Part shown: positions 6,801-13,321 of the stretch, piece after piece | How the letters are laid out: every line of letters begins with the position of its first letter | Position numbering within the stretch: the first letter of the stretch is position 1 | DNA from: an uncultured Eubacteriales bacterium | GTDB taxonomy: Bacteria > Bacillota > Clostridia > Oscillospirales > CAG-272 | Reading direction: 5' to 3' | Length of the DNA: 13,548 nucleotides | Assembly: GCA_934477985.1 (NCBI GenBank) | Contig: CAKSOR010000027.1 | Coordinates: 1-13,548, forward strand | Notes under the pieces: generated by a model | The model's database searches: none | Told to the model about the DNA's origin: nothing | What the model saw: the letters and a program-made list of their open reading frames with translations, nothing else | Translations under genes and position numbers: made by a program

Positions 6801-9244
6801 ACGAGGGGCAGTTCGGAACTATCAAGATTCCGGTCACCACCGAGAACTACAAGCCCTTCACGCTTACCATCAATGTCAGCGCGGTAAACAAGCTCTTCCC
6901 GCTGGTAGACGGCACTGTGAGCGCGACTGGCTTAACCTACGGTCAGACGCTTGGCGAGAGTGTCATCTTCGGAGAGATGAAAGACCCCGATACCGGCGCG
7001 CCTGTATACGGCAGATTCGTTTGGTTGACCGATGGCGAGACGAAGCTCGCCGTCGGAAGCTACACGTTCGATTGGAAGTTCATCCCCGACGCGTCTGATA
7101 AATACGCGCCAGTAACCGGAAAAGCGGCGGTCAACGTCGCTCCGAGAGCCGTTATAGTCAGCGGCATTACCGCGGGCGACAAGATTTACGACGGTAAAAC
7201 CGACGCGGTGCTCGATCTCAGCGGCGTAAAACTTGACGGCGTGCTCGAGGGCGACGAGCTGACGATAACCGCGACCGGAATTTTCCGCTCGAAGGACGCG
7301 GATGACAGCAAGGCGGGTGTCGTCGATCTGTCTGACCTTGTGTTTTGCGGAAAGAGCGCGGACAGCTATGTCATCGACGCGACCGACTCTCAGAGCACGA
7401 CCACGGCGTTCATCAGAAGAGCTGAACTGACCGTGACTCCCGATACGCTGAGCAAGACCTACGGCGTGAGCGATCCTGAGCTGACCTTCTCTGTCGCCGG
7501 AGCGGTGGGCGATGAACAGCCCGCTTTCACCGGAGCGCTCGGCAGAGCCGCCGGCGAGGATGTCGGCACATACGCGGTGACTTCCGGCACGCTGAAATTA
7601 AAGGACAACGGCGGATTCAGGGCGGGCAACTATAAGCTCGTTTTCAGCGCCGACACTGTGAACTTCACGATAAACAGGGCTTCGCGCGCGGATGAAACCG
7701 TCACGGTCGAGGCAAAGCACAACACCTCCGGCAGAGTGGACCTGAGCGGTTATATCGTTCCGGGCGGAGCTCTGACCTTCAACAAAACTGACGACTTCAG
7801 CTCGATACTGAAGGGCGCTCCGACTCTCGACGGCGGCGTTATGTCCTTCGCGCTGACCGAAAACATCGGGCGCGCGCGGGTCGATTTCACCGTGACGAGC
7901 ACAAACTACACCGACTATCACATCATCGTCGCGATCAGCTCGACCGAGAAGGACGCTCAGGCGGTGCTGACTGTGGTTGGCGCTGACAGCGTGACCTACA
8001 AAAATATGCTGACACTGAATGTCAGCGGCGGCAGCGGCACTGGCGCTGTGACCTACACTGTTGAAAACGCGACCGGTGAGGCGACCATATACGGCAATGT
8101 TCTGACCGCGACCAGAGGCGGCACGGTCATCGTCATCGCGACGAAAGCCGGCGACGACAATTACAACGCTGTGACCAGCGCGCCGTTTGTGATCACGATC
8201 ACGAAAGCCGTTCCCACCGGAGAGCCGGAATACACTCCGATCACCTCGGGCGGAATGACGCTCGCCGACGCCCGGCTCACGACCGAGGGCGGCACGTTCA
8301 GTGTCCCCGGAACTGTGAGATGGGTCGACGAAAACGGCGTCGGACTCGACGAGGACACCATCGTCAGAGCGAACAAGGCTTACAAGTGGGAATTCACCCC
8401 GGATGACACGGTCAATTACACCGCGATAAGCGGCAGTATCACGCTGTATCATGCCTACGAAGGCGGCGGAATCTACATTTCCCGCCACACGATCAGGGCG
8501 ATTGCAGGCGCGAACGGCTCGATCTCGCCCTCCGGCAATGTTAGCGTCACCGAGGGAAGGGACAGAACCTTCACGATAACTCCCGATGACGGCTACGCGA
8601 TCTCCGATGTCAGAGTCGACGGCAGGAGCGTCGGCGCGGTTGAATCCTACACCTTCCAGAGCGTCAGAACAGCGCACACGATCGAGGCTGACTTCGTTAA
8701 GGTCGAAGAACCCGCGATGAATATCTTCGAGGATGTCCCGGAGGACAGCTATTACGCGGAGGCGGTCGACTGGGCGGTCGCGAACGGCGTCACCAACGGC
8801 GTAGATTCGACTCACTTCTCACCGGACAGCGTCTGCACCCGCGCGCAGGCGGTCACCTTCCTGTGGCGCGCCGCTGGCTGCCCGAAGCCCGAGAGCACGG
8901 ATATGCCTTTCACCGATGTTCCGGTCGGAAGCTACTACTACGACGCGGTTCTCTGGGCGGTTGAGAATGGCATAGCAAACGGCACGGGAGGCAGCGAGTT
9001 CGCGCCTGACGCAACCTGCACGCGCGCTCATATCGTCACCTTCCTGTGGCGCTCCGAGAGCTCCCCGGCGGTTGAAGGCGATGAGACCTTTATCGACGTA
9101 CCGTCCGACGCCTACTATTACGACGCGGTTCTGTGGGCGGTGAGCGAGAAGGTCACGAACGGCACGGGCAATGGTTCGTTCAGCCCCGACGCGGACTGCA
9201 CCAGAGCGCAGATCGTCACGTTCCTCTGGAGACTCTGGAACTGA
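3854..9244 (+). CDS. Giant SLH surface protein, C-terminal part (beta-helix, MBG/YDG, InlB-like and SLH domains)
   Basis: From the GTG at 3854 this frame gives 1796 residues, but coherent coding begins at about 3821, so it is the continuation of the previous entry. Domains in order by base position: a Cys/His knuckle (3845-3898); beta-helix-like repeats with DLNDKKI, NVKNGTI and LTLKNGKL (about 3950-5150); two further Cys/His knuckles (about 5187-5310); another short helix segment (to about 5600); MBG/Ig-like domains (about 5980-6900, YNGTEQTPTVTV and SKTYDGTPYV); a YDG domain (about 7150-7420, KIYDGKTDAVLDLSGVKL); an MBG_2 domain (about 7421-7680, LSKTYGVSDPELTF); Ig-like domains (about 7950-8450); a divergent InlB B-repeat (about 8483-8704, ANGSISPSG and DDGYAISDVRVDG); and three SLH domains (8719-9241). 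SLH domains bind secondary cell-wall polymers non-covalently. This fragment has no signal peptide and could not be exported alone. A surface scaffold or adhesin is inferred; no catalytic residues are recognised. Confidence 0.85.
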   Translation: MLTADFNDGVCPYCGKELAATVTKEVSGSTETKGFTELKEALAIAYGGTVKLMNDVDAGKGVEIWNDVTFDLNDKKIYSDEAIGSCILSVINAEVNVKNGTIEATGNGMGAIEANGTDTNLTLEDLTVRIASSSNGGVQAKGRATVIIKSGDYQGLYKSYANVKLEGGTFRPFKESIIREPARSIFWQVNSSTDVTSGDCTELLAEGYGYVDENGQPVRTFGGFDAVVTVKKGALVDTPVAKIGGTEYLTLWKAMNAVQNGETITLLSDLDLGNGAVLLLEATGKSFTIDLDGHTMSANGAYLVFMMHYDGHLTLKNGKLDGSDCSSTYYGAIGVASSKSTLTLENVTAVSGKPDKTAVPVVGAINGKVEIDGGSYTGGVLISGNGNAVLKDGAFENGQNNYSIKTTASGKPLSDYLEVGSLFYKAGELLDLSGTAEISDTVSVRECEHVWEDGVCTICRKVCGHAEEDGSMASADCSICGLEDVAVAEVNTSPVKYFADLDKAIECAGNTAGTVKLRKSVSSGVVTIEKAIILDLNGCDISELLVKAEAKLMNSGASNGKIGKLTISSDIALTLGDLPEEGYSFKYDNGNWMNNGWGKEASSVSVLEAPITRVWLNAENADYEQVPTTMIYGTTGSVTLNPGCVQPNGADIAKGVLWEIKGGTMEQVPERFPYTLPADLPAGEHTYRVIFTSEKYSKSADITIVVEPVRLSDVTVTVTDLIYNGTEQTPTVTVKNGETVLEKDKDYTLSGDFSATDAGSYKLIVTGDGNNFVGTVEKTWKLVPMKLNGIRKVENISKTYDGTPYVELLKSALTFFDENYNPTTIPDDVYEITDARFMRRLEDNKTYVDSPEAGGGKTIVFTVTLTSDNYVLVEHEYNNGIRTEIEKKSAEYYFATSDENDFRINQAEVSEEAVGELTITNGLAETYPLKLSDLLPELDSPRDYGTVEYGRPETNLGVGSFVTEVNSKTDALTLEVVNRSGTDEGQFGTIKIPVTTENYKPFTLTINVSAVNKLFPLVDGTVSATGLTYGQTLGESVIFGEMKDPDTGAPVYGRFVWLTDGETKLAVGSYTFDWKFIPDASDKYAPVTGKAAVNVAPRAVIVSGITAGDKIYDGKTDAVLDLSGVKLDGVLEGDELTITATGIFRSKDADDSKAGVVDLSDLVFCGKSADSYVIDATDSQSTTTAFIRRAELTVTPDTLSKTYGVSDPELTFSVAGAVGDEQPAFTGALGRAAGEDVGTYAVTSGTLKLKDNGGFRAGNYKLVFSADTVNFTINRASRADETVTVEAKHNTSGRVDLSGYIVPGGALTFNKTDDFSSILKGAPTLDGGVMSFALTENIGRARVDFTVTSTNYTDYHIIVAISSTEKDAQAVLTVVGADSVTYKNMLTLNVSGGSGTGAVTYTVENATGEATIYGNVLTATRGGTVIVIATKAGDDNYNAVTSAPFVITITKAVPTGEPEYTPITSGGMTLADARLTTEGGTFSVPGTVRWVDENGVGLDEDTIVRANKAYKWEFTPDDTVNYTAISGSITLYHAYEGGGIYISRHTIRAIAGANGSISPSGNVSVTEGRDRTFTITPDDGYAISDVRVDGRSVGAVESYTFQSVRTAHTIEADFVKVEEPAMNIFEDVPEDSYYAEAVDWAVANGVTNGVDSTHFSPDSVCTRAQAVTFLWRAAGCPKPESTDMPFTDVPVGSYYYDAVLWAVENGIANGTGGSEFAPDATCTRAHIVTFLWRSESSPAVEGDETFIDVPSDAYYYDAVLWAVSEKVTNGTGNGSFSPDADCTRAQIVTFLWRLWN
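8719..9241 (+). repeat. Three tandem S-layer homology (SLH) domain repeats
   Basis: Three diverged in-frame copies start near 8719, 8899 and 9082. Each has the pattern F.DVP..(S/A)YY..AV.WAV...(V/I).NG followed by F(S/A)PD..CTRA(Q/H).VTFLWR. The second and third copies share stretches at the DNA level, for example TACGACGCGGTTCT. The usual TRAE motif is TRAQ, TRAH and TRAQ here, a variant common in gut Clostridia. The gene ends directly after the third copy. Confidence 0.9.
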
Positions 9245-9277
9245 TTGACAGTGACGATAATATAATTCTGACAAAAG

Positions 9278-9317
9278 CCGACGCGGCTGAGGGAAATTTC
9301 GCCCGACGCCGCGTCGG
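9278..9317. repeat. Imperfect-loop inverted repeat between convergent genes
   Basis: CCGACGCGGC (9278-9287) is perfectly repeated inverted as GCCGCGTCGG (9308-9317), with a 20-base loop in which GGG (9291-9293) and CCC (9302-9304) can extend pairing. No T-tract follows on either strand. It could be an auxiliary RNA stem protecting the 3' end of the surface-protein transcript. Confidence 0.5.
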
Positions 9318-9335
9318 TCGTCCTATAACCGAAGG

Positions 9336-9369
9336 AAAACTCCCGGAAGCATCGCTTCCGGGAGTTTTT
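9336..9369. terminator. Bidirectional rho-independent terminator
   Basis: A 15-bp perfect stem (AAAACTCCCGGAAGC and its complement) closes a 3-base loop (ATC, 9351-9353). It has a GC-rich core, a TTTTT run on the + strand and the complementary run on the - strand. It sits 92 bases after the surface-protein stop and 9 bases beyond the stop of the opposing MATE gene, so it fits termination of both convergent transcripts. Confidence 0.9.
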
Positions 9370-9377
9370 CTGAATTT

Positions 9378-10733
9378 TTATTCGTTTCGTCTGGTCCGCA
9401 GCATGAAGACGATCGTATAAGCTACGGCGGCGATTCCCTGCGTCACCGGATAGATGAACATCAGCGCGCCGAGCGTGCGGTAACCCGGGAAGACCATGAA
9501 AATCCAGAGAAGCCGCGTTCCGCAGACGCCGAAGACCGATATGAGCGCCGGAACGAGCGTGTATCCATATCCCTGGAGTCCGCCCGACATTATGTCCATG
9601 ACGCTCTGTACGAATTTGAACACGACGGTGTACTTCATGCGCGTCATCGCGATCTCTATGACCGCGGCGTCGTCGACGAATATCCTGAGTAACCTCCGTC
9701 CGGACATGAACACTGCGGCGCTCAGCACAAGAGTCACAGAGACGCAGAGCAGAAGCGCGGTTTTTATGACCTTCACGCAGCGGTCGTTCCGCTTCGCGCC
9801 GTGGTTCTGGCTGACAGCGGTCGTCGTCGCCTGAGCGAAGGCGTTTCCGAGAAATTGCAGGTAGATCTCGATGTTCACCGCCGCGCTCGACGCCGACACC
9901 GCGTCAGTTCCGAGGCTGTTTATCGCCGACTGTGTGCAGATGTTCGAGATCGAGAAGACCGAGCCGAGGAATCCCGACGGAAGACCGATCTTTATGAGCA
10001 TTCCGAGTATCTCACGGTCGACCCGGAGCTTTCTGAGATCGAGGCGGATGATCTCTTCCTCCCTTGTCAGCAGGAAGAGCATCGCGAATGAGCTGACGCC
10101 GCTTGAAATCACGGTCGCCCACGCGACCCCGGCGACTCCGGCGTCGAACCCGAGGACGAAGATGAGATTCAGGATGACGTTCACTATTCCGCCGGAGAGG
10201 AGACAATAGAGCGGTTTTTTGGTGTCGCCGCGGCTTCTGAAGACCGCCGAGCTGAAGTTGTTGAGCATCAGGAAGGGCATTCCGAGGAAGTATATCCTGA
10301 GATATTCGGCGGAGAGTCCGATGACATCGTCGGGGACGAGCATCAGCCCGAGCATCGGCTCTGAGAGGAAGAATCCCGCGAGTCCGACGATGAGACCGCT
10401 GAAGAGCGCGACCGAAATCGCGGTGTGAACGGCGTCTGCGGCGCGTTTTTTGTTGTCCTGCCCGATATAGAGCGCGACGACTACGTTCGCGGCGTTTGAG
10501 ATGCCGACGAAAAACTCGATGAAGAGATTGACGAGCGGCGTGGTTCCGCCGACCGCGGCTAACGCTTGCTTGCCGACGAATTTTCCGACCACGGCGGTGT
10601 CAGCCGAGTGGAAGAGCTGCTGTATCATGCTCGCCGCCGCGACCGGGATGACGAAGCGTACCAGCTTCCCGGCGAGTCCGCCGTCGGTGAAGAGGATGCT
10701 GCTTGTTTTTTTGGCTGTTTTTGTGGTTGACAA
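9378..10733 (-). CDS. MATE-family multidrug/toxin efflux transporter
   Basis: This 451-residue polytopic membrane protein has the length and internal two-fold layout of MATE exporters (about 12 membrane segments), which use Na+ or H+ gradients to expel small, often cationic compounds. The first half has PVAAASMIQQLFHSADTAVV, VGKFVGKQALAAVGG and the signature VFRSRGDTKKPL. The second half has LGTDAVSASSAAVNIE, AVSQNHGAKRNDRC and GGLQGYGYT, matching the conserved MATE blocks. The start is a TTG 6 bases after the TAA of the upstream oxidoreductase gene and in the same frame; no earlier start exists and the next ATG is inside the first membrane segment. A GGAGAG inside the oxidoreductase end probably serves as ribosome binding site, suggesting translational coupling. 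Substrate cannot be told. Its place at the end of a sugar-type operon is unusual for a drug pump, so export of a pathway product is possible (inference). Confidence 0.92.
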   Translation of the reverse strand: MSTTKTAKKTSSILFTDGGLAGKLVRFVIPVAAASMIQQLFHSADTAVVGKFVGKQALAAVGGTTPLVNLFIEFFVGISNAANVVVALYIGQDNKKRAADAVHTAISVALFSGLIVGLAGFFLSEPMLGLMLVPDDVIGLSAEYLRIYFLGMPFLMLNNFSSAVFRSRGDTKKPLYCLLSGGIVNVILNLIFVLGFDAGVAGVAWATVISSGVSSFAMLFLLTREEEIIRLDLRKLRVDREILGMLIKIGLPSGFLGSVFSISNICTQSAINSLGTDAVSASSAAVNIEIYLQFLGNAFAQATTTAVSQNHGAKRNDRCVKVIKTALLLCVSVTLVLSAAVFMSGRRLLRIFVDDAAVIEIAMTRMKYTVVFKFVQSVMDIMSGGLQGYGYTLVPALISVFGVCGTRLLWIFMVFPGYRTLGALMFIYPVTQGIAAVAYTIVFMLRTRRNE

Positions 10734-10739
10734 TTGTGG

Positions 10740-11795
10740 TTAATTCTCTCCGAGCGTTATAACACGTCCCTCGGCGGCTGAGCGAACGGCGGCGTCGAGT
10801 ATCTTCTGGCAGGCGATGCCCTCCTTGACCGATGGAAAATAAGGTGTGGATTCTCCGCTGACCGCCTTTACGAAAGCCTCCTCCTGCGCGAGATGGTACT
10901 TTTCTGGAACTGGAATCGTCTCCTGCTTTCCTTCGGTGCGTTTTTCGCTGGCGAAGCAGAGCGTTATCTCATTCGGTTTGTTGAGGTTGAATCTTATAAT
11001 GCCGTCTGTACCGAAGAGCTCATATTTTATCGTGTTAGACTCGCCTATCGCGCATTTCGTGAAGAGCATATTCGCTATGACTCCGCCTTTCAGCCTTGCC
11101 ATCATTCCGGTGAGATCGTCGACCAGCACCGGCGAAAATTCATCGCTGTCGAGCCGCTGTCTCTCGGTGACTATCGTGTTCGACATCGCGTAGACGTTCT
11201 CAAAATCTCCGATAAGGAAGCGCGTCATATCTATGAGATGCACGCCGAGATCGCCGAGAGTTCCGCTTCCGGCGTATTCCTTTACAAAGCGCCATTCGAG
11301 CCGGCGTCCGGGAATGAAAACTCCGGACTGAAGATACTCGACCGTGACATTGATAAGCTTTCCGAGACGACCGCTGTCGATGAGCTCCTTCGCGTAGCGC
11401 ACGGCGGGCATGAAGCGGTAGGAGAAGCACATCATCGCCGGAAGGTCGCTTTGCGCGATCTCCCGCGCGAGCTCGCCGACACCGTTCTCGTATGACGTTG
11501 AGAGCGGCTTTTCAATCTCAACGGCTTTTCCGGCGCGCACGACATCAAGCGCCATCGGCACGTGGAGATAGTTCGGCGTGCAGATCTCGACCGCGTCAAC
11601 GTCGGTACAGGCGATGAGTTCGCGGTAGTCGGCAAAGCGGTTGAATTCCGGGATTCCGAGCCGGTCTCCGGCTTCCTTCAGCTTCACGGGGTCGATGTCG
11701 CACACCGCTGTTATTCTGGCGTCTTCGCATTTAAGAAGCTCGCCTATGTGTTTTCCGGAGATTCTTCCGAGTCCGATGATTCCTATTCTTACCAT
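10740..11795 (-). CDS. Gfo/Idh/MocA-family NAD(P)-dependent sugar oxidoreductase
   Basis: With the ATG at 11795 this is a 351-residue cytoplasmic dehydrogenase, normal for the family (about 340-390). The Rossmann fold starts at once: VRIGIIGLGRIS (Gly8, Gly10) binds the nucleotide, and AVCDIDP follows at about 30-36. Asp33 at the end of strand 2 suggests NAD rather than NADP preference. The catalytic-site motif EKP is at 95-97, and GDLGVHLID (181-189) holds the conserved His186 of the sugar site. Family members oxidise or reduce a hydroxyl of sugars, inositols or glycosides. AAGGA 8 bases upstream supports this start; the frame is open further upstream to 11972, but that stretch lies in the solute-binding gene and is Arg/Ser-rich nonsense. 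It lies 34 bases after that gene. Together with the ThuA-like gene two places upstream it could act like ThuB, forming or reducing a 3-keto sugar (inference). Exact substrate unknown. Confidence 0.9.
   Translation of the reverse strand: MVRIGIIGLGRISGKHIGELLKCEDARITAVCDIDPVKLKEAGDRLGIPEFNRFADYRELIACTDVDAVEICTPNYLHVPMALDVVRAGKAVEIEKPLSTSYENGVGELAREIAQSDLPAMMCFSYRFMPAVRYAKELIDSGRLGKLINVTVEYLQSGVFIPGRRLEWRFVKEYAGSGTLGDLGVHLIDMTRFLIGDFENVYAMSNTIVTERQRLDSDEFSPVLVDDLTGMMARLKGGVIANMLFTKCAIGESNTIKYELFGTDGIIRFNLNKPNEITLCFASEKRTEGKQETIPVPEKYHLAQEEAFVKAVSGESTPYFPSVKEGIACQKILDAAVRSAAEGRVITLGEN
10746..10751 (-). promoter_or_regulatory. Ribosome binding site of the MATE gene, inside the upstream CDS
   Basis: On the - strand GGAGAG covers the Gly-Glu codons near the end of the oxidoreductase gene and ends 12 bases before the TTG at 10733. 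The spacing is somewhat long. It supports the TTG start and coupling to the upstream gene. Confidence 0.5.
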
Positions 11796-11803
11796 TGTTT
11801 TGA

Positions 11804-11808
11804 TCCTT
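11804..11808 (-). promoter_or_regulatory. Ribosome binding site choosing the oxidoreductase start
   Basis: AAGGA on the - strand ends 8 bases before the ATG at 11795. It marks this ATG, immediately ahead of the Rossmann motif, as the start instead of the in-frame extension into the preceding gene. Confidence 0.8.
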
Positions 11809-11829
11809 ACTTTCTTATAAAAAATGCTT

Positions 11830-13293
11830 TTATTTTTCATCGTAGAAGAACTTGAACACACTGTCGTAGTAGCTCTGTACTTTGTCCTTCTTCGAAGCGT
11901 ATGTGCTCGCGAAAACTCCCTCGTTTTCAACGAACGGCTGAAGATTGAATGTCCAGCCTTCCCAACCGTCATAGAGATACGAGAAATCTATGTATCGGTT
12001 GTCGAGTACCATTTGCAGTATTTTGCGTGACTCCTCGTCGCGCGCGCCCTTGATACCAAGCGCCGTCTCGCAGTAGACCGGCATTACCGAGAAGTAACTT
12101 TCCGCGCTCAGAGCCTCGACTATCGCTCCTGTCATCTCGATGTTTTTCGCGGTCACAGGGACAGCCAGAACATTGCATCCGGCGTCGGTTATCGAGTAGT
12201 ATTCCTCCTGTTTTTCATCCCATTTCGGGAAGGGAATTATACCGTAATCGTTTTCGTAATCGCGGAGAACGGAATAGCAGTGCTGCAATTGTATCGGCGA
12301 GAACATCGTGCGTCCCTTCTGGAACTGGAAGCGCAGGCGCAGGGATTTATCCGATTCCTTGCTGATATTGAGCGTTCCGGGATTCTGGAATAGGCTGTAC
12401 AGCTTGTCGCAGATTTGCGCCGCCTTTTCGCTGTTCAGCTTCATTACGACCTTGTCGTCCTCAACAGCCGCGAGCTTCTGGTTGAAGCCGTAGAAATAAG
12501 CGGCGAGCTGGCATCCGGCGTCCTCTGTGGTGTACCCGAAATAGTCCTCCGGATCTTTATTGCCATTGTTGTTGGCGTCGATATAGACGTCCTTCGTCAG
12601 CTTGTTGAGCTGATCCATCGTCCAGTCGCCGCTTTCGACCATATCGTAGACGTTCGTTATACCGCGGTTCTGGGTCTCAGCCTTATCAAACACCATCGCC
12701 CAGGTCTGCTCGGCGAACGAGACGCAGAGATCGCTCATCGCGAGGTACATCTTTCCGTTTACCGTTCCGACATCCTTGAATGATTTCGGCCACCAGGGCT
12801 TATCGAAGTTGACATACGGAATATCGTACCAGTTCATATAGATTCCGCTCTGCGCGTCCTTACCAGACTGCTCCATCTGTCCAAGAATAAGATCCCACTC
12901 CGCGTCACCCGCCTGGACCGATTGCTTAACGAGATTTGAGAGGTCGCCGAAGCTCAGTGAAGTCGGCTCGGCGATCTTCACGTTGAAGCGTTCGCTGATT
13001 TTCGCGTTGCGCTTATGTATGGAATCAGAGAGAACATCTCCGGTAGCTTCAGCGACGTACATATCATATACGGTCGATGACTGAATGATCGTCTTGAATT
13101 CCGCTCCTTCGAAGTTAAGGGCGGGCACATCGTCGCTGAGCTGCTCGGATTCCGTCTCCGAGGTGATCGCCTGAGAACCGTTAGATGTGTCAGAAGTGAG
13201 ATTTTCTTCCTGACCGCAGCCGGTTATACCGGACGCGAGCGCTAAAGCAAGCAGGAGAACGACCCAATTGATGTTTTTTTCGTGCCTTTCCAT
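11830..13293 (-). CDS. ABC transporter extracellular sugar-binding lipoprotein (family 1 solute-binding protein)
   Basis: From the ATG at 13293 this is a 487-residue lipoprotein. A basic start is followed by a hydrophobic segment (WVVLLLALALAS) and the lipobox ITGC with Cys26 as lipid anchor; a low-complexity Ser/Thr/Glu linker follows to about residue 55. The mature part has features common in large Bacillota sugar-binding proteins: FNVKI near 103-107, a DLILGQM strand, the aromatic DKPWWPKSF (164-172), NGKMYLAMSD (179-188) and a D-x-N-x-N-rich loop (239-250, DANNNGNKDPED) that could hold Ca2+. Such proteins capture sugars or oligosaccharides outside the membrane and pass them to an ABC permease. 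No permease or ATPase gene is in the window. AGAGGT 7 bases before 13293 supports this start; an in-frame ATG at 13314 lacks a ribosome binding site and would add 7 residues. The gene starts 28 bases after the ThuA-like stop. Ligand unknown. Confidence 0.9.
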   Translation of the reverse strand: MERHEKNINWVVLLLALALASGITGCGQEENLTSDTSNGSQAITSETESEQLSDDVPALNFEGAEFKTIIQSSTVYDMYVAEATGDVLSDSIHKRNAKISERFNVKIAEPTSLSFGDLSNLVKQSVQAGDAEWDLILGQMEQSGKDAQSGIYMNWYDIPYVNFDKPWWPKSFKDVGTVNGKMYLAMSDLCVSFAEQTWAMVFDKAETQNRGITNVYDMVESGDWTMDQLNKLTKDVYIDANNNGNKDPEDYFGYTTEDAGCQLAAYFYGFNQKLAAVEDDKVVMKLNSEKAAQICDKLYSLFQNPGTLNISKESDKSLRLRFQFQKGRTMFSPIQLQHCYSVLRDYENDYGIIPFPKWDEKQEEYYSITDAGCNVLAVPVTAKNIEMTGAIVEALSAESYFSVMPVYCETALGIKGARDEESRKILQMVLDNRYIDFSYLYDGWEGWTFNLQPFVENEGVFASTYASKKDKVQSYYDSVFKFFYDEK

Positions 13294-13300
13294 AGTGATT

Positions 13301-13306
13301 ACCTCT
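13301..13306 (-). promoter_or_regulatory. Ribosome binding site choosing the solute-binding protein start
   Basis: AGAGGT on the - strand ends 7 bases before the ATG at 13293. The alternative ATG at 13314 follows ATAATCTTACA, which has no Shine-Dalgarno character, so the shorter form is preferred. Confidence 0.65.
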
Positions 13307-13321
13307 TCTTTCATTGTAAGA

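Noticed and set aside
7598..8815. A 405-codon open frame on the - strand opposite the giant surface protein
   Set aside because: Its Asp/Arg/Val-rich repetitive sequence mirrors the Thr/Val/Asp-rich beta-domain codons on the + strand. It has no independent domain and no ribosome binding site was evident.
11796..11972. A 59-codon N-terminal extension of the Gfo/Idh/MocA oxidoreductase
   Set aside because: It overlaps the coding end of the solute-binding protein gene, is Arg/Ser/Thr-rich and unlike the family. A good ribosome binding site marks the ATG at 11795.
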